53,707 nucleotides of DNA from positions 1 through 53,707 of the forward strand of contig NZ_AXWW01000054.1 in NCBI RefSeq assembly GCF_000482865.1. Reading direction: 5' to 3'. Below are positions 32,451-41,092 of the stretch, piece by piece. This DNA comes from Actinokineospora inagensis DSM 44258 (GTDB lineage Bacteria; Actinomycetota; Actinomycetes; Mycobacteriales; Pseudonocardiaceae). A program made the translations under genes and the position numbers. Position 1 is the first letter of the stretch. The number at the start of each line of letters is the position of its first letter. The notes beneath the pieces were generated by a model, which ran no database searches, was not told the origin of the DNA, and saw nothing but the letters and a program-made list of their open reading frames with translations.

Positions 32451-32674
32451 CTTGACCACGCGTGGCTCCGCGGGATGCGGATTCGCGCGGGTCGCGATTG
32501 GCGGCGGCCATCGGGGTGGCGATGACGGCGAGCGAGTGGTCGCCTGCCAGTGGTGGGGCGGGCCGAGAATCGCCGCGTGCGTCGCCGGGTCCGGGGCGGG
32601 CGGTCGCGGCGTGGGGGGAGAGATGAGGAGGCCCCCGGGGAGCGGTGTGGGTCCGCCCCCTGGGCGGTCCGGAC

Positions 32675-33019
32675 TCAGCCGCCGTGGGCTTCCTGGAACT
32701 TGGTCACCAGGGCCTGCGGGATGCGGCCGCGTTCGGCGATGTTCTCGCCCTGGGAGCGCGCCCACTCGCGGATGGCCTGGTTGTCCAGGCGGGTGCCGCC
32801 GCCGGTGAAGCGGCGGGCGACGGTGCCGTTCTTGCTTTTCCGGCCGTCGGTGCGGCGGGCGTGGCCGACGTACTGGGCGAGGGAATCTCGCAAGCGGGCG
32901 GCGTTCTCTCTCGACAGGTCGATGAGGAACTCGACCCCGTCGATGGCGAAGGCGACCGTCTCGTCGGCCAGGCCGCCGTCCAGGTCGTCGACGAGTTCCA
33001 CAACTGTCTTCTGCGCCAC
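32675..33019 (-). CDS. lsr2: Lsr2 nucleoid-associated protein
   Basis: 114 residues, the usual Lsr2 length. The N-terminal dimerisation domain is MAQKTVVELVDDLDGG...VAFAIDGVEFLIDLSRENAA. The C-terminal DNA-binding domain (NQAIREWARSQGENIAERGR) carries the AT-hook-like RGR. Lsr2 is a functional analogue of H-NS that bridges and silences AT-rich, often horizontally acquired DNA. GTG start with GGAGG. It sits beside the repeat-rich gap and an AT-richer upstream region. Confidence 0.95.
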   Translation of the reverse strand: MAQKTVVELVDDLDGGLADETVAFAIDGVEFLIDLSRENAARLRDSLAQYVGHARRTDGRKSKNGTVARRFTGGGTRLDNQAIREWARSQGENIAERGRIPQALVTKFQEAHGG

Positions 33020-33440
33020 GGTTTCCTCCGCGTGATGAGAGTTCGTTTCCTGGCCGGGGCGGACCGCTTTATCCAGGCCCGCTCCGGCCCCCAGTCCGGG
33101 TTAGCTGAACCGATGGGTGGAAGCTTATCGGTAACCAGGTCCGCGATCCAGCCAACACCCCTGTTGGCGGTCCACGTTATTAGTACCGTATCCGCCCCGG
33201 TAGGTCCACCAGCGAGAAAGCGACCTGCCCGTTTCGTCCGACATGACCGCCGGTGGGCGGCCGACTACCGATGTTTGCGCAGGTCAGTGTAGTAAGTGGA
33301 ATCGCGCTGCGTTATCGGCCACCCGTTCGTGGTAATTGCCTACCAGGCAACATGGGGGTGGGTCAGGCATTTCCGCGCCGCCCGCGGTAGGTGAATCCGG
33401 CCCTTCTCGTTCCCGGGCGCGCGGACGTTACAGTTCGACG
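33020..33440. promoter_or_regulatory. Divergent lsr2 / desulfhydrase regulatory region
   Basis: 421 bp without a gene and visibly less GC-rich than the flanks (for example GTTATTAGTACCGTAT near 33177). TACAGT (33429-33434) ends 6 bp before the GTG at 33441, a leaderless promoter pattern. AT-rich DNA upstream of lsr2 would fit autoregulation. Confidence 0.45.
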
Positions 33441-34442
33441 GTGACCATCGACCTCGCCGAGTTCCCCCGTGTCCAGCTTGGGCATTGGCCGACCCCGCTG
33501 GACCCGGCCCCGCGACTGGCCGCGGCGCTCGGTCTGCACCGGCTGCTGATCAAGCGCGACGACGTCAGTGGATTGGGGCTCGGTGGCAACAAGCTGCGAA
33601 AACTGGAGTTTCTTCTCGGCCGCGCGATGGCCGACGGGGCGACCCAAGTGATCACTTTCGGCGCGCTGCAGACCAATCACGGGAGGCTCACCGCGGCCGC
33701 CTGCGCCCGGCTCGGACTGCGCTGCGACCTGGTGCTCACCCGCGATGTGCCGCGTTCCGGCGCCGCTTATGAGCGGTCCGGGAACATGGCGCTGCACGGC
33801 GTCTTCGGAGCGAACACGCACATATCCGAGAATGAACACGAGGTTGCCGAGACCTGTCGTCGGCTGCTCGCCGAGGCCGCTGACGCGGGTCGGACCGTGT
33901 GCACCATCCCGGTCGGCGGCTCGAACGCGCTCGGTGCCCTCGGTTACGTCTCGGCGGCCCGGGAACTGCTCGACCAGGTCAAACCCGACCGGATCGTCAC
34001 CCCGGTCGGCAGCGCGGGTACCGCGGCGGGTATCGCTGTCGCGCTCGAAGGGAGTGATATCCGCTTGGACGCGGCCTGCGTCTCCCGCGCCGCTGCGGAT
34101 TCTCTGGTGAAAATCAGTGATTTGGCTATCGAGACAACTGACCTGATGGGACTACCGGCGCCGACTCTGGCGAACCTACGCGTCGACGACCGCGCTGTCG
34201 GTCCCGGTTACGGCATCCCAACCCCTGATGTGTGGGCCGCATTGACCCTCTTCGCCCGCACCGAAGGCATCACGCTCGACCCCGTCTACACCGGTAAAGC
34301 TGCCGCGTACCTCCGCTCGGCAGCGCTATCCGGCGAGATTGACCCGGACGAGACCGTCGTGTTCCTGCACACAGGGGGCCATCCTGGCCTCTTCGCCTAT
34401 GAGCCGGAACTCACCGAGGCGATAAGGGACCAGGCAGACTAA
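33441..34442 (+). CDS. PLP-dependent D-cysteine desulfhydrase/ACC deaminase family enzyme
   Basis: A 333-residue fold-type II PLP enzyme. PLP lysine Lys51 in GLGGNKLRKLEFLLG; substrate loop GALQTNHGRLTAAACARLGL; phosphate loop VGSAGTAAGIAV; C-terminal VFLHTGGHPGLFAYEP. D-cysteine desulfhydrase releases pyruvate, H2S and ammonia, while ACC deaminase opens the cyclopropane; the two cannot be told apart here. Third codon positions are less GC-rich than in neighbours, hinting at later acquisition. The start has a -10 six bp upstream. Confidence 0.87.
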   Translation: MTIDLAEFPRVQLGHWPTPLDPAPRLAAALGLHRLLIKRDDVSGLGLGGNKLRKLEFLLGRAMADGATQVITFGALQTNHGRLTAAACARLGLRCDLVLTRDVPRSGAAYERSGNMALHGVFGANTHISENEHEVAETCRRLLAEAADAGRTVCTIPVGGSNALGALGYVSAARELLDQVKPDRIVTPVGSAGTAAGIAVALEGSDIRLDAACVSRAAADSLVKISDLAIETTDLMGLPAPTLANLRVDDRAVGPGYGIPTPDVWAALTLFARTEGITLDPVYTGKAAAYLRSAALSGEIDPDETVVFLHTGGHPGLFAYEPELTEAIRDQAD

Positions 34443-34456
34443 ACGGCAGGAATTGC

Positions 34457-34960
34457 TCAGCCGACGCGGTGCAGCCAGGTGACCGGTGCACCGTCACCCG
34501 CCCGGCGGTACGGCTCCAGCGCCTCGTCCCACGACGACCCGAGCAGCTCGTCGACCTTGTGCGCGAACGACTCGCCGCCCCTGGCCGCCGCCGCGACCGC
34601 GCGCAACTGGTTCTCGTCGACCACGATGTCGCCGCTGGCGCTGGTCCGGGCGTGCCAGAGGCCGAGCGCGGGCGCGTAGCAGTACCGCTCGCCGTCGACG
34701 CCGCTGCTGGGCTCCTCGGTGACCTCGAACCGGGTCATCGGCCACGCGCGCAGCGCGGCGGCCAGCTTCGACCCGGTGCCCTGCTCACCGGTCCACGCGC
34801 ATTCCGCGCGCAGTTGCCCCGGAGCGGCGGGCTGCGCGGTCCAGCGCAGCTCGGCGCGCACCCCGAGGGTGCCCGAAATGGCCCACTCGACGTGCGGACA
34901 TACCGCAGCCGGCGACGAGTGGACGTACACCACACCTTGGGTGTTTCCACGGGTGCTCAC
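34457..34960 (-). CDS. DUF3145 family protein
   Basis: A 167-residue protein with the whole-length DUF3145 pattern: GVVYVHSSPAAVCPHVEWAI, GVRAELRWTAQPAAPGQLRA, MTRFEVTEEPSSGVDGERYC, GDIVVDENQLRA, SWDEALEPYRRAGD. It is actinobacteria-specific and of unknown function, commonly found next to the fab genes, as here. GTG start with a GGAGG site; convergent with the desulfhydrase gene 14 bp away. Confidence 0.9.
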   Translation of the reverse strand: MSTRGNTQGVVYVHSSPAAVCPHVEWAISGTLGVRAELRWTAQPAAPGQLRAECAWTGEQGTGSKLAAALRAWPMTRFEVTEEPSSGVDGERYCYAPALGLWHARTSASGDIVVDENQLRAVAAAARGGESFAHKVDELLGSSWDEALEPYRRAGDGAPVTWLHRVG

Positions 34961-35369
34961 TGCTGACCTCCGCTGCTCGACGAGGATCGTCTTCCCCTAC
35001 GTCCTGCGCGTACAACGGGTGTCGGTGACCACACGAGGTATTCCCGGCGCTCATTGTGCCCTGCTACCGGACACTTTGGCCACACGAACCCCGAAAACAA
35101 CCAGTGCCCCAGCAATTGCGGGTGAAAAGTGGCACACGGGCGACGGGAGTGTCGCCGTGTACGCGCTCCCGATCCCCCCGGAAGACGTTCGAGCCGCCCG
35201 CGCGTTGCCTCGTTCGTGATCCTTTTCCGGACCGGGTGACTCCCACCGGGTGAGCGATGGCGTTGGGACGACGTTGGATCGTCACGTTCGGCCATCTCGA
35301 CGCCCGGTCGGGGCGGCCGGGCGCTAGCGTGTCAGGCGATGGTGGGAATCCCACCAAACGCTGCCGGAG
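34961..35369. other. Intergenic region between DUF3145 and the membrane-anchored protein
   Basis: 409 bp without a recognisable gene. Short frames on both strands have no protein-like features. It must contain the divergent promoters of both neighbours; only the ribosome sites at its two ends are clear. Confidence 0.5.
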
Positions 35370-35378
35370 GTGACGACC

Positions 35379-36680
35379 GTGCGCTTGGTCCGCGTCGGTG
35401 AGACGACGTCCGAGGTGGGCAGGCACGTGCGGGCCGCGCTGACCTCGTGGGGCCGCGGCGACAAGGTCGCTGGCGGGATCGCCCTGCTCGGCGCGCGAAT
35501 CCCCGGCTACGGCTCCGCCGTCGAGGCCGTGGTGCTCTTACCCCGCGGCGTCCTGGTCGTGCTCGGCGTCGACCTGCCCGACCCGGCGTTGCGCCTGGAG
35601 GCACCGCTCGGCGACCGCTGGCGGGTGGACGGCTGGCCCATTTCCCGCCCGGACGGCCCGGTCAACCCCGCCGCCAACGCCCTGGGCGCCACCGCCGCCG
35701 TCGCGGCCGTCGTCCGGGCCCAGCAGCCCCGCCCGCTGCCGGTCGGCACCGTGATCGCCGTCGGGCCGTACGTGTCGCAGGTGGACCAGCCCGCCGAGGA
35801 CCTGGCGCGCGGCGTCCGCATCCTGCACCCCGAGCCGATGACGCTGCTCGCCGTCGCCAAGGACCTGGCCGCGCACAGCCGCCCCTGCCCGGTCGACGAA
35901 CTCCGCCGCGTCCTCACCGCTTTGCACCCCGCCACCCACATCACCGCGACCGACCCGACCGCCAGTGATCCGACCCGCGCAGGCCTGACCGACGCCGACC
36001 TGCTCGCCGAGGGCTTCCCGGACGGTCTGTCCGCCGAGTCCGCCGCCGAGCGCACCACGATCCTCCCGTTGATCCCGGGCCGACCGGCCCCGCCCGATCC
36101 CCCGCGCCGCCGCCGTCCCCGGTGGATTCCCGTGGTCACGGTCGTGGCGGTCGCGCTGCTGCTGGTCGTCGGCATCGCCGTCGCGGTCAGCTCCGCCGAC
36201 TCCAGTCCGCAGCGCGGCGCGGCGCCCCCGCCGCCACCGGACGGCATCGAGTTCGCGGACAAGGGCACCACCGCGGCTCCCGACTGCGCCGCCCACGCCA
36301 CCGGCGAGGTCCAGGGGTGGCTCCAGCGCAACGGCTGCGCCCGCCTGGTCCGCGGCCGCTTCGAGGCCGCCAAGTCCGGCCACCACGCCGCCGTCCTGCT
36401 CAGCGTCCTGCGCTTCGAGGCCAGCTCGTCGGCCACCGAACTGGGCACCGTCCTCGCCCGACCGGGCGCGGGCACGGTGCTCGACCTGGAGCGGACCCCG
36501 TGGCCGGGCGGCGCCGCCCCGAAGTTCACCGGGGCCGTCCGCGCCGCCGGGCGGGAGGGCAACAGCGTCAAACTCGCCCAGGTCGTCCGGCTCGACCAGC
36601 CCGGCGCGGACCTGACCGAGGCCGACCTGCGCGACATCGCCGTCCACGCCCTCGACCTGCCGGTGGCTGTGGCACCCTGA
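35379..36680 (+). CDS. Membrane-anchored protein of unknown function
   Basis: A 433-residue protein; GTG 35379 is preferred because GGAGG lies 8 bp upstream, while the alternative GTG at 35370 overlaps it. Cytoplasmic part about 1-245 (VEAVVLLPRGVLVVLGVDLP resembles a beta-rich nuclease-like core but lacks catalytic residues), a basic stretch RRRRPRW, and one membrane helix about 250-272 (PVVTVVAVALLLVVGIAVAV). The external C-terminal ~150 residues (QGWLQRNGCARLVRGRFEAA) resemble a sensor-like domain with a cysteine pair. Probably co-transcribed with the next gene. Confidence 0.65.
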   Translation: MRLVRVGETTSEVGRHVRAALTSWGRGDKVAGGIALLGARIPGYGSAVEAVVLLPRGVLVVLGVDLPDPALRLEAPLGDRWRVDGWPISRPDGPVNPAANALGATAAVAAVVRAQQPRPLPVGTVIAVGPYVSQVDQPAEDLARGVRILHPEPMTLLAVAKDLAAHSRPCPVDELRRVLTALHPATHITATDPTASDPTRAGLTDADLLAEGFPDGLSAESAAERTTILPLIPGRPAPPDPPRRRRPRWIPVVTVVAVALLLVVGIAVAVSSADSSPQRGAAPPPPPDGIEFADKGTTAAPDCAAHATGEVQGWLQRNGCARLVRGRFEAAKSGHHAAVLLSVLRFEASSSATELGTVLARPGAGTVLDLERTPWPGGAAPKFTGAVRAAGREGNSVKLAQVVRLDQPGADLTEADLRDIAVHALDLPVAVAP

Positions 36681-36684
36681 CCAC

Positions 36685-37266
36685 GTGCAGGAACGCCAAC
36701 GCTGGCTGCTCCCGGTGATCCTCATCGCCGTGGTCGTCGCCGCCGCGGCCACCATGGTCGCCCGGGAGCTCTACGCCACCGCCGCCACCGACCGGCAGTC
36801 CGCCGCGCCCATCCTGCCCAGCACCAGCGCCCTCCCGGTCGCGGCGCAGCCCGGCCCGCGCGACGTCCGGGCCACCCAGGACGCGACCGGCCACCCGCTG
36901 TACGAGACGGTCCGCCAGCTCCTGCAGACCTACTTCGACGCCATCAACGGCAAGAACTACGCTCGCTGGAAGACCACGGTCACCGACGACCGGGTCAAGG
37001 ACATGCCGGAGGACACCTGGCGCGCGGCCTACCGCACCACCCAGGACGGCAGCATCATCGTCTACCGGATCGAGACCGGCCCGGTCGGCAGCGCCAGGGT
37101 CCTGCTCACCTTCGTCAGCAAGCAGGACCCGGCGGACGCGCCGCTGGAGCTCCCGGCGGGCTGCATCCGGTGGAACGTGATCTTCCCGATCACCGACGTC
37201 GACGGCGAGTGGCGCATCGACGCGGGCGCCACCGGCGCCTCCCCCCAGCACGACCGCTGCCAGTGA
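36685..37266 (+). CDS. Membrane-anchored, NTF2-like extracytoplasmic protein
   Basis: A 193-residue protein, 4 bp after the previous stop (GTG start). An N-terminal helix (WLLPVILIAVVVAAAATMVA, residues 7-26) acts as signal anchor. A Pro/Ser linker leads to a domain beginning VRQLLQTYFDAINGKNYARW, the opening helix of NTF2/SnoaL-like folds, ending GCIRWNVIFPITDVDGEWRI. Such paired genes with a membrane partner are common in actinobacteria, but the function is unknown. Confidence 0.65.
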   Translation: MQERQRWLLPVILIAVVVAAAATMVARELYATAATDRQSAAPILPSTSALPVAAQPGPRDVRATQDATGHPLYETVRQLLQTYFDAINGKNYARWKTTVTDDRVKDMPEDTWRAAYRTTQDGSIIVYRIETGPVGSARVLLTFVSKQDPADAPLELPAGCIRWNVIFPITDVDGEWRIDAGATGASPQHDRCQ

Positions 37267-37290
37267 GTCGTCAGGTGAGTCGTCTCAGTC

Positions 37291-38538
37291 TCAGGCCGCG
37301 GTGAACAGGACCGCGACGTTGTGCCCGCCGAAGCCGAACGAGTTGTTGATCGCCGCCGACAGGTCCACCTTGCGCGGCTCGCCGGTCACCACGTCCAGGC
37401 CCACCTTCGGGTCCAGGTTCTCCAGGTTCCTGGTGACCGGGATGGTGCCGTAGTAGATCGCGAGCAGCGTCGCGATGCTCTCCACCGCGCCCGCCCCGCC
37501 GACCAGGTGGCCGATGGAGGCCTTGGGGGCCGTCACCACCACGTGGTCGCCGATGGCCTTGCGGATCGCGGCGGCCTCGCCGATGTCGCCGACGACCGTG
37601 GACGTCGCGTGCGCGTTGACGTGGCCGATGTCGGTGGCGGTCAGACCCGCCAGCGCCACCGCGTTGCGCATGGCCTTGATCTGGCCGATGCCCTCCGGGT
37701 GGTTGCCGGTGATGTGGTGGGCGTCGGAGGTGATGCCGTAGCCGGAGAGCCGGGCGTACACCCGGGCGCCCCGGGCGGCGGCGTGGTCGGCGCGCTCGAG
37801 CACCAGGATGCCCGCGCCCTCGCCGAGGACGAAGCCGTCCCGGTCGACGTCGAACGGGCGGGACGCGCGGTCCGGCTCGTCGTTGCGGGTGCTCAGCGTC
37901 CGCGACTGGCAGAAGCCCGCGACGGTGATCGGCGCGATGCACGCCTCGGCGCCACCGGCGACCACGATGTCGGCCCGGCCGTTCTGGATCATCTGGTACG
38001 CGTTGGCGATCGCCTCCGCGCCGGACGCGCAGGCCGACGCGGTCGTGTGCACCCCGGCGCGGGCGCGCAGCTCGATGCCGACGTGCGCGGCGGGCCCGTT
38101 GGGCATCAGCATCGGCACGGTCAGCGGCGACACCTTGCGCAGGCCGTCGCGCTCCAGGATGTCGTCCATGCCGAGCATGGTCAGCGGGCCGCCGATGCCG
38201 GTGCCGATGCTGACCCCGAGCCGGTCCGGGTCGACCGGCTCGTCGTCGTCGGTGGGGATGGCGAACCCGGCGTCCGCCCAAGCCTCCCTGGCGGCGATCA
38301 CCGCGATCTGCTCGCAGCGGTCCAGCCTGCGCGCCTGCACCCTGGGCAGCACGTCGGTGGGTTCGACGGCCAGCGGGGCACCGATGCGCGACGGCATGTC
38401 GAAGCGCTCGAGCCAGTCCATCTCGAGGGTCCGGACGCCGTTGCGGCCTGCGACCAGGGCGTCCCAGGTGGACGACACGTCACCGCCGAGCGGCGTGGTC
38501 GCGCCCAGCCCGGTGACGACGACATCGACGTTGCTCAT
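37291..38538 (-). CDS. fabF: Beta-ketoacyl-ACP synthase II
   Basis: A 415-residue condensing enzyme (KAS II) that elongates acyl-ACP with malonyl-ACP. The catalytic triad is complete: Cys170 (TTASACASGAEA), His310 (VNAHATST) and His344 (KASIGHLVGGAG). The ATG at 38538 has AAGGAAA upstream and gives the family start MSNVDVVVTGLGATTPLGGD. It is the last gene of fabD-fabH-acpP-fabF, about 100 bp after acpP. Confidence 0.97.
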   Translation of the reverse strand: MSNVDVVVTGLGATTPLGGDVSSTWDALVAGRNGVRTLEMDWLERFDMPSRIGAPLAVEPTDVLPRVQARRLDRCEQIAVIAAREAWADAGFAIPTDDDEPVDPDRLGVSIGTGIGGPLTMLGMDDILERDGLRKVSPLTVPMLMPNGPAAHVGIELRARAGVHTTASACASGAEAIANAYQMIQNGRADIVVAGGAEACIAPITVAGFCQSRTLSTRNDEPDRASRPFDVDRDGFVLGEGAGILVLERADHAAARGARVYARLSGYGITSDAHHITGNHPEGIGQIKAMRNAVALAGLTATDIGHVNAHATSTVVGDIGEAAAIRKAIGDHVVVTAPKASIGHLVGGAGAVESIATLLAIYYGTIPVTRNLENLDPKVGLDVVTGEPRKVDLSAAINNSFGFGGHNVAVLFTAA

Positions 38539-38638
38539 CGGGTTTCCTTCGCGAGCGAGCGGGTGGTGGGTAAGCGGCCCGGACCGGTGCGGCCGCGGGC
38601 GGGAGGGGAGGGTGGAGCCGGGTTCCGCCAAACCGGTC

Positions 38639-38890
38639 TCAGACGTGCTTGGCCACGTAGTTGACGGCGTCGCCGACGGTCTTGAGGTTGGCCAGCTCGT
38701 CGTCCGGGATCTTCACGCCGAACCGGTCCTCGGCCTGCACCGCGATCTCCACCATGGACAGCGAGTCGATGTCCAGGTCGTCCACGAAGGACTTGTCGGC
38801 GGTCACGTCGTCCGGCGCGACACCCGCGACCTCTTCGACGATCTCGCCGAGTCCCTCGAGGATCTCGGCCTCGCTGGGCTTCTCCGACAT
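38639..38890 (-). CDS. acpP: Acyl carrier protein
   Basis: 83 residues, acidic, with the phosphopantetheine site DLDIDSLSMVE (Ser43). It carries acyl chains between FabD, FabH and FabF. AGGAAGG lies upstream of the ATG. The third gene of the fab operon, 78 bp from fabH. Confidence 0.97.
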   Translation of the reverse strand: MSEKPSEAEILEGLGEIVEEVAGVAPDDVTADKSFVDDLDIDSLSMVEIAVQAEDRFGVKIPDDELANLKTVGDAVNYVAKHV

Positions 38891-38968
38891 GCTCTGGTGT
38901 CCTTCCTTCGTTTTGCCGACCCGCAGGCGCGAACGCGTCCGGCGGGAGTTCGTGGTGTGGCCGCCCGG

Positions 38969-39943
38969 CTACGGGCAGATGACGACCTGACCGGCGTAGG
39001 ACAGGCCCGCGCCGAAGCCGATCAGCAGCGCGACGTCGCCGGGTTTGATCCGGCCCGCGGCGCGCATGTGGTCCATGGCCATCGGGATGGACGCCGAGGA
39101 GGTGTTGCCGGAGTGGACGATGTCGTCGGCGACGACCATGTCCGCCCTGGCCCCGTTGGCGCGCAGCTTCTTCGCGATCGCCTCGACGATGCGCAGGTTC
39201 GCCTGGTGCGGGATCAGCACGTCGAGCTCGGCGGGCGCGATCCCGGCCGCGTCCAGGGCGCGCTGCGCGATCGGGGCGATCTGGGTGGTGGCCCAGCGGA
39301 ACACCGACTGGCCCTCCTGGAAGATCCACCGGTCGTCGCGCAGGCTGATCAGGTCGACCAGGTCGCCCGCGCTGCCCCAGACGACCGGGCCGATGCCGGG
39401 CTCGTCGGCCGGACCGACCACCGCGGCGCCCGCGCCGTCGGCGAAGATGATCGCGTTGGCCCGGTCGGTCGGCTCGACCCAGTCGGTCAGCTTCTCCGCG
39501 CCGATCACCAGCACCCGCCGCGCCGACCCGGCCCGGACCAGGTCGGAGGCGGTGCCCAGGGCGTAGCAGAACCCGGCGCAGGCGGCGTTGAGGTCGAACG
39601 CGCCTGCGCCCTTCACCCCGATCCGGTCCGCGACCTGCGCCGCGCCGTTCGGGATGGGGGTGGGCATGGTGCAGTTGGCCAGGATTACCGTGTCCACGTC
39701 CGACGGGGACAGCCCGGCGTTGGCCAGCGCCTTCGACCCGGCGAACACGGCCATGTCGACCAGCTTCAGGTCCGCGTCGGCGAACCGGCGCTCGACGATG
39801 CCGACCCGGTCCCTGATCCACTCGTCGGTGGTGTCCATGATCTTGGACAGGTCGTCGTTGGTGACCACCCGCTCCGGCTGGAACGAGCCGACGCCGAGGA
39901 TCCGGGTGGCCTGGACCGCCGGGGCCAGCCGCAGGCCGGTCAC
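38969..39943 (-). CDS. fabH: Beta-ketoacyl-ACP synthase III
   Basis: A 324-residue initiating condensing enzyme, joining an acyl-CoA primer to malonyl-ACP. Cys122 (LNAACAGFCYAL), His246 (IPHQANLRI) and Asn280 (HSGNTSSASIP) form the active site. The GTG start overlaps the fabD stop (GTGA). Branched-chain primers are expected in actinomycetes, but specificity cannot be read from sequence. Confidence 0.97.
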   Translation of the reverse strand: MTGLRLAPAVQATRILGVGSFQPERVVTNDDLSKIMDTTDEWIRDRVGIVERRFADADLKLVDMAVFAGSKALANAGLSPSDVDTVILANCTMPTPIPNGAAQVADRIGVKGAGAFDLNAACAGFCYALGTASDLVRAGSARRVLVIGAEKLTDWVEPTDRANAIIFADGAGAAVVGPADEPGIGPVVWGSAGDLVDLISLRDDRWIFQEGQSVFRWATTQIAPIAQRALDAAGIAPAELDVLIPHQANLRIVEAIAKKLRANGARADMVVADDIVHSGNTSSASIPMAMDHMRAAGRIKPGDVALLIGFGAGLSYAGQVVICP

Positions 39944-40875
39944 TCGGCACCGCCGGTGTGCTCGGTGCCGAGGTGGCCGAGGACGGTGTCCAGCTCGGCC
40001 GGGGTCTTGAGCGCCACGGTCGGCACCCCCTTCAACTCGCGCTTCGCCAGGCCGACCAGGGCACCGGCGGGCGGGAACTCGACGATCGCGTCGACGCCGC
40101 GCTCGGCCATGGTCGCCAGGCACAGGTCCCACCGCACCGGGTTGGTGACCTGCGCGACCAGCCGGGCCAGCACCTCGGCGCCGTCGGTCACCACCGCGCC
40201 GTCGGCGTTGGACAGCAGCGTGCGGTTCGGGTCGGCCGGGGACAGGGTCGCCGCGTGCGCGCGCAGCGCCTCCTGGGCCGGGGCCATGTAGTGGGTGTGG
40301 AAGGCGCCCGCGACCTTCAGCGTGATCGCCTTGGCGCCCTCCGGCGGCTCGGCGGCCAGCTTCTCCAGCGCGTCCTTGGCGCCCGCCGCCACGATCTGAC
40401 CGGCGCCGTTGCGGTTCGCCGCGACCAGACCCAGCTCGTCGAGCCGGGCCAGGATGCCCTCCTCGGTGCCGCGCACCAGCGCCGCCATCCCGGTCGGCTC
40501 CAGCTCGCAGGCCGCCGCCATCTCCCGGCCGCGCACGGCGGCCAGCGCCACCGCGTCCTCGGCGGTCAGCACGCCCGCGATGGCCGCGGCGGCGAACTCG
40601 CCGATCGAGTGCCCGGCGATGATCGCGTCCGCCGGGATCTCGGTGCGCCGGGCCAGCTCCTCGTAGGCCAGCAGCGTCGCCGCGACGATCAGCGGCTGGG
40701 TGATCGCGGTGTCCTTGATCTCGTCGGCCTCGGCGGTGCCGCCGAGCCGGACCAGGTCCAGGCCGACCAGCTCCGACCAGGCGGTGAGCCGCTCGGTCGC
40801 CCCGGGCAGGCCTAACCACGGGGTGAGCATGCCTGGTGCCTGGGAGCCCTGGCCGGGCGCGAGGAGTGCGATCAC
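39940..40875 (-). CDS. fabD: Malonyl-CoA:ACP transacylase
   Basis: About 311 residues, starting VIALLAPGQGSQAPGM at GTG 40875; a GTG at 40890 is also possible. Nucleophile Ser90 in IIAGHSIGEFAAAA, oxyanion-loop GQGSQ, substrate Arg in AAVRGREM and His in AGAFHTHYMAPA. It loads malonyl groups onto AcpP. First gene of the fab operon, translationally coupled to fabH and preceded by fasR. Confidence 0.96.
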   Translation of the reverse strand: MIALLAPGQGSQAPGMLTPWLGLPGATERLTAWSELVGLDLVRLGGTAEADEIKDTAITQPLIVAATLLAYEELARRTEIPADAIIAGHSIGEFAAAAIAGVLTAEDAVALAAVRGREMAAACELEPTGMAALVRGTEEGILARLDELGLVAANRNGAGQIVAAGAKDALEKLAAEPPEGAKAITLKVAGAFHTHYMAPAQEALRAHAATLSPADPNRTLLSNADGAVVTDGAEVLARLVAQVTNPVRWDLCLATMAERGVDAIVEFPPAGALVGLAKRELKGVPTVALKTPAELDTVLGHLGTEHTGGAE

Positions 40876-40940
40876 CCGTTCAGCCAACACTGAGCGGGCC
40901 GTTCACCTGCATGCCGTCGCTCACCAAGTCGGGGCACTCT

Positions 40941-40962
40941 CTTTGTAGGAAGTCTCCAAAAG
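40941..40962 (-). promoter_or_regulatory. Candidate FasR operator upstream of fabD
   Basis: Dyad CTTT-N4-GA-N2-TC-N4-AAAG of 22 bp, 50-65 bp upstream of the fabD start. An inverted repeat in this position is what FasR, encoded just upstream, would bind to activate fabD. The identity is inferred from position. Confidence 0.55.
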
Positions 40963-41092
40963 TGACCGGGCTATTACCACGTGCGGCCGGGATTCGTTGT
41001 CAGTTGTCGGCCAGGACACCATCCCGTTGCCGTCCGTTACCCATTCGCCGGAGCCCGACTGTTCGCCGCTGACTCCTCGATGGTGTGGTGGA

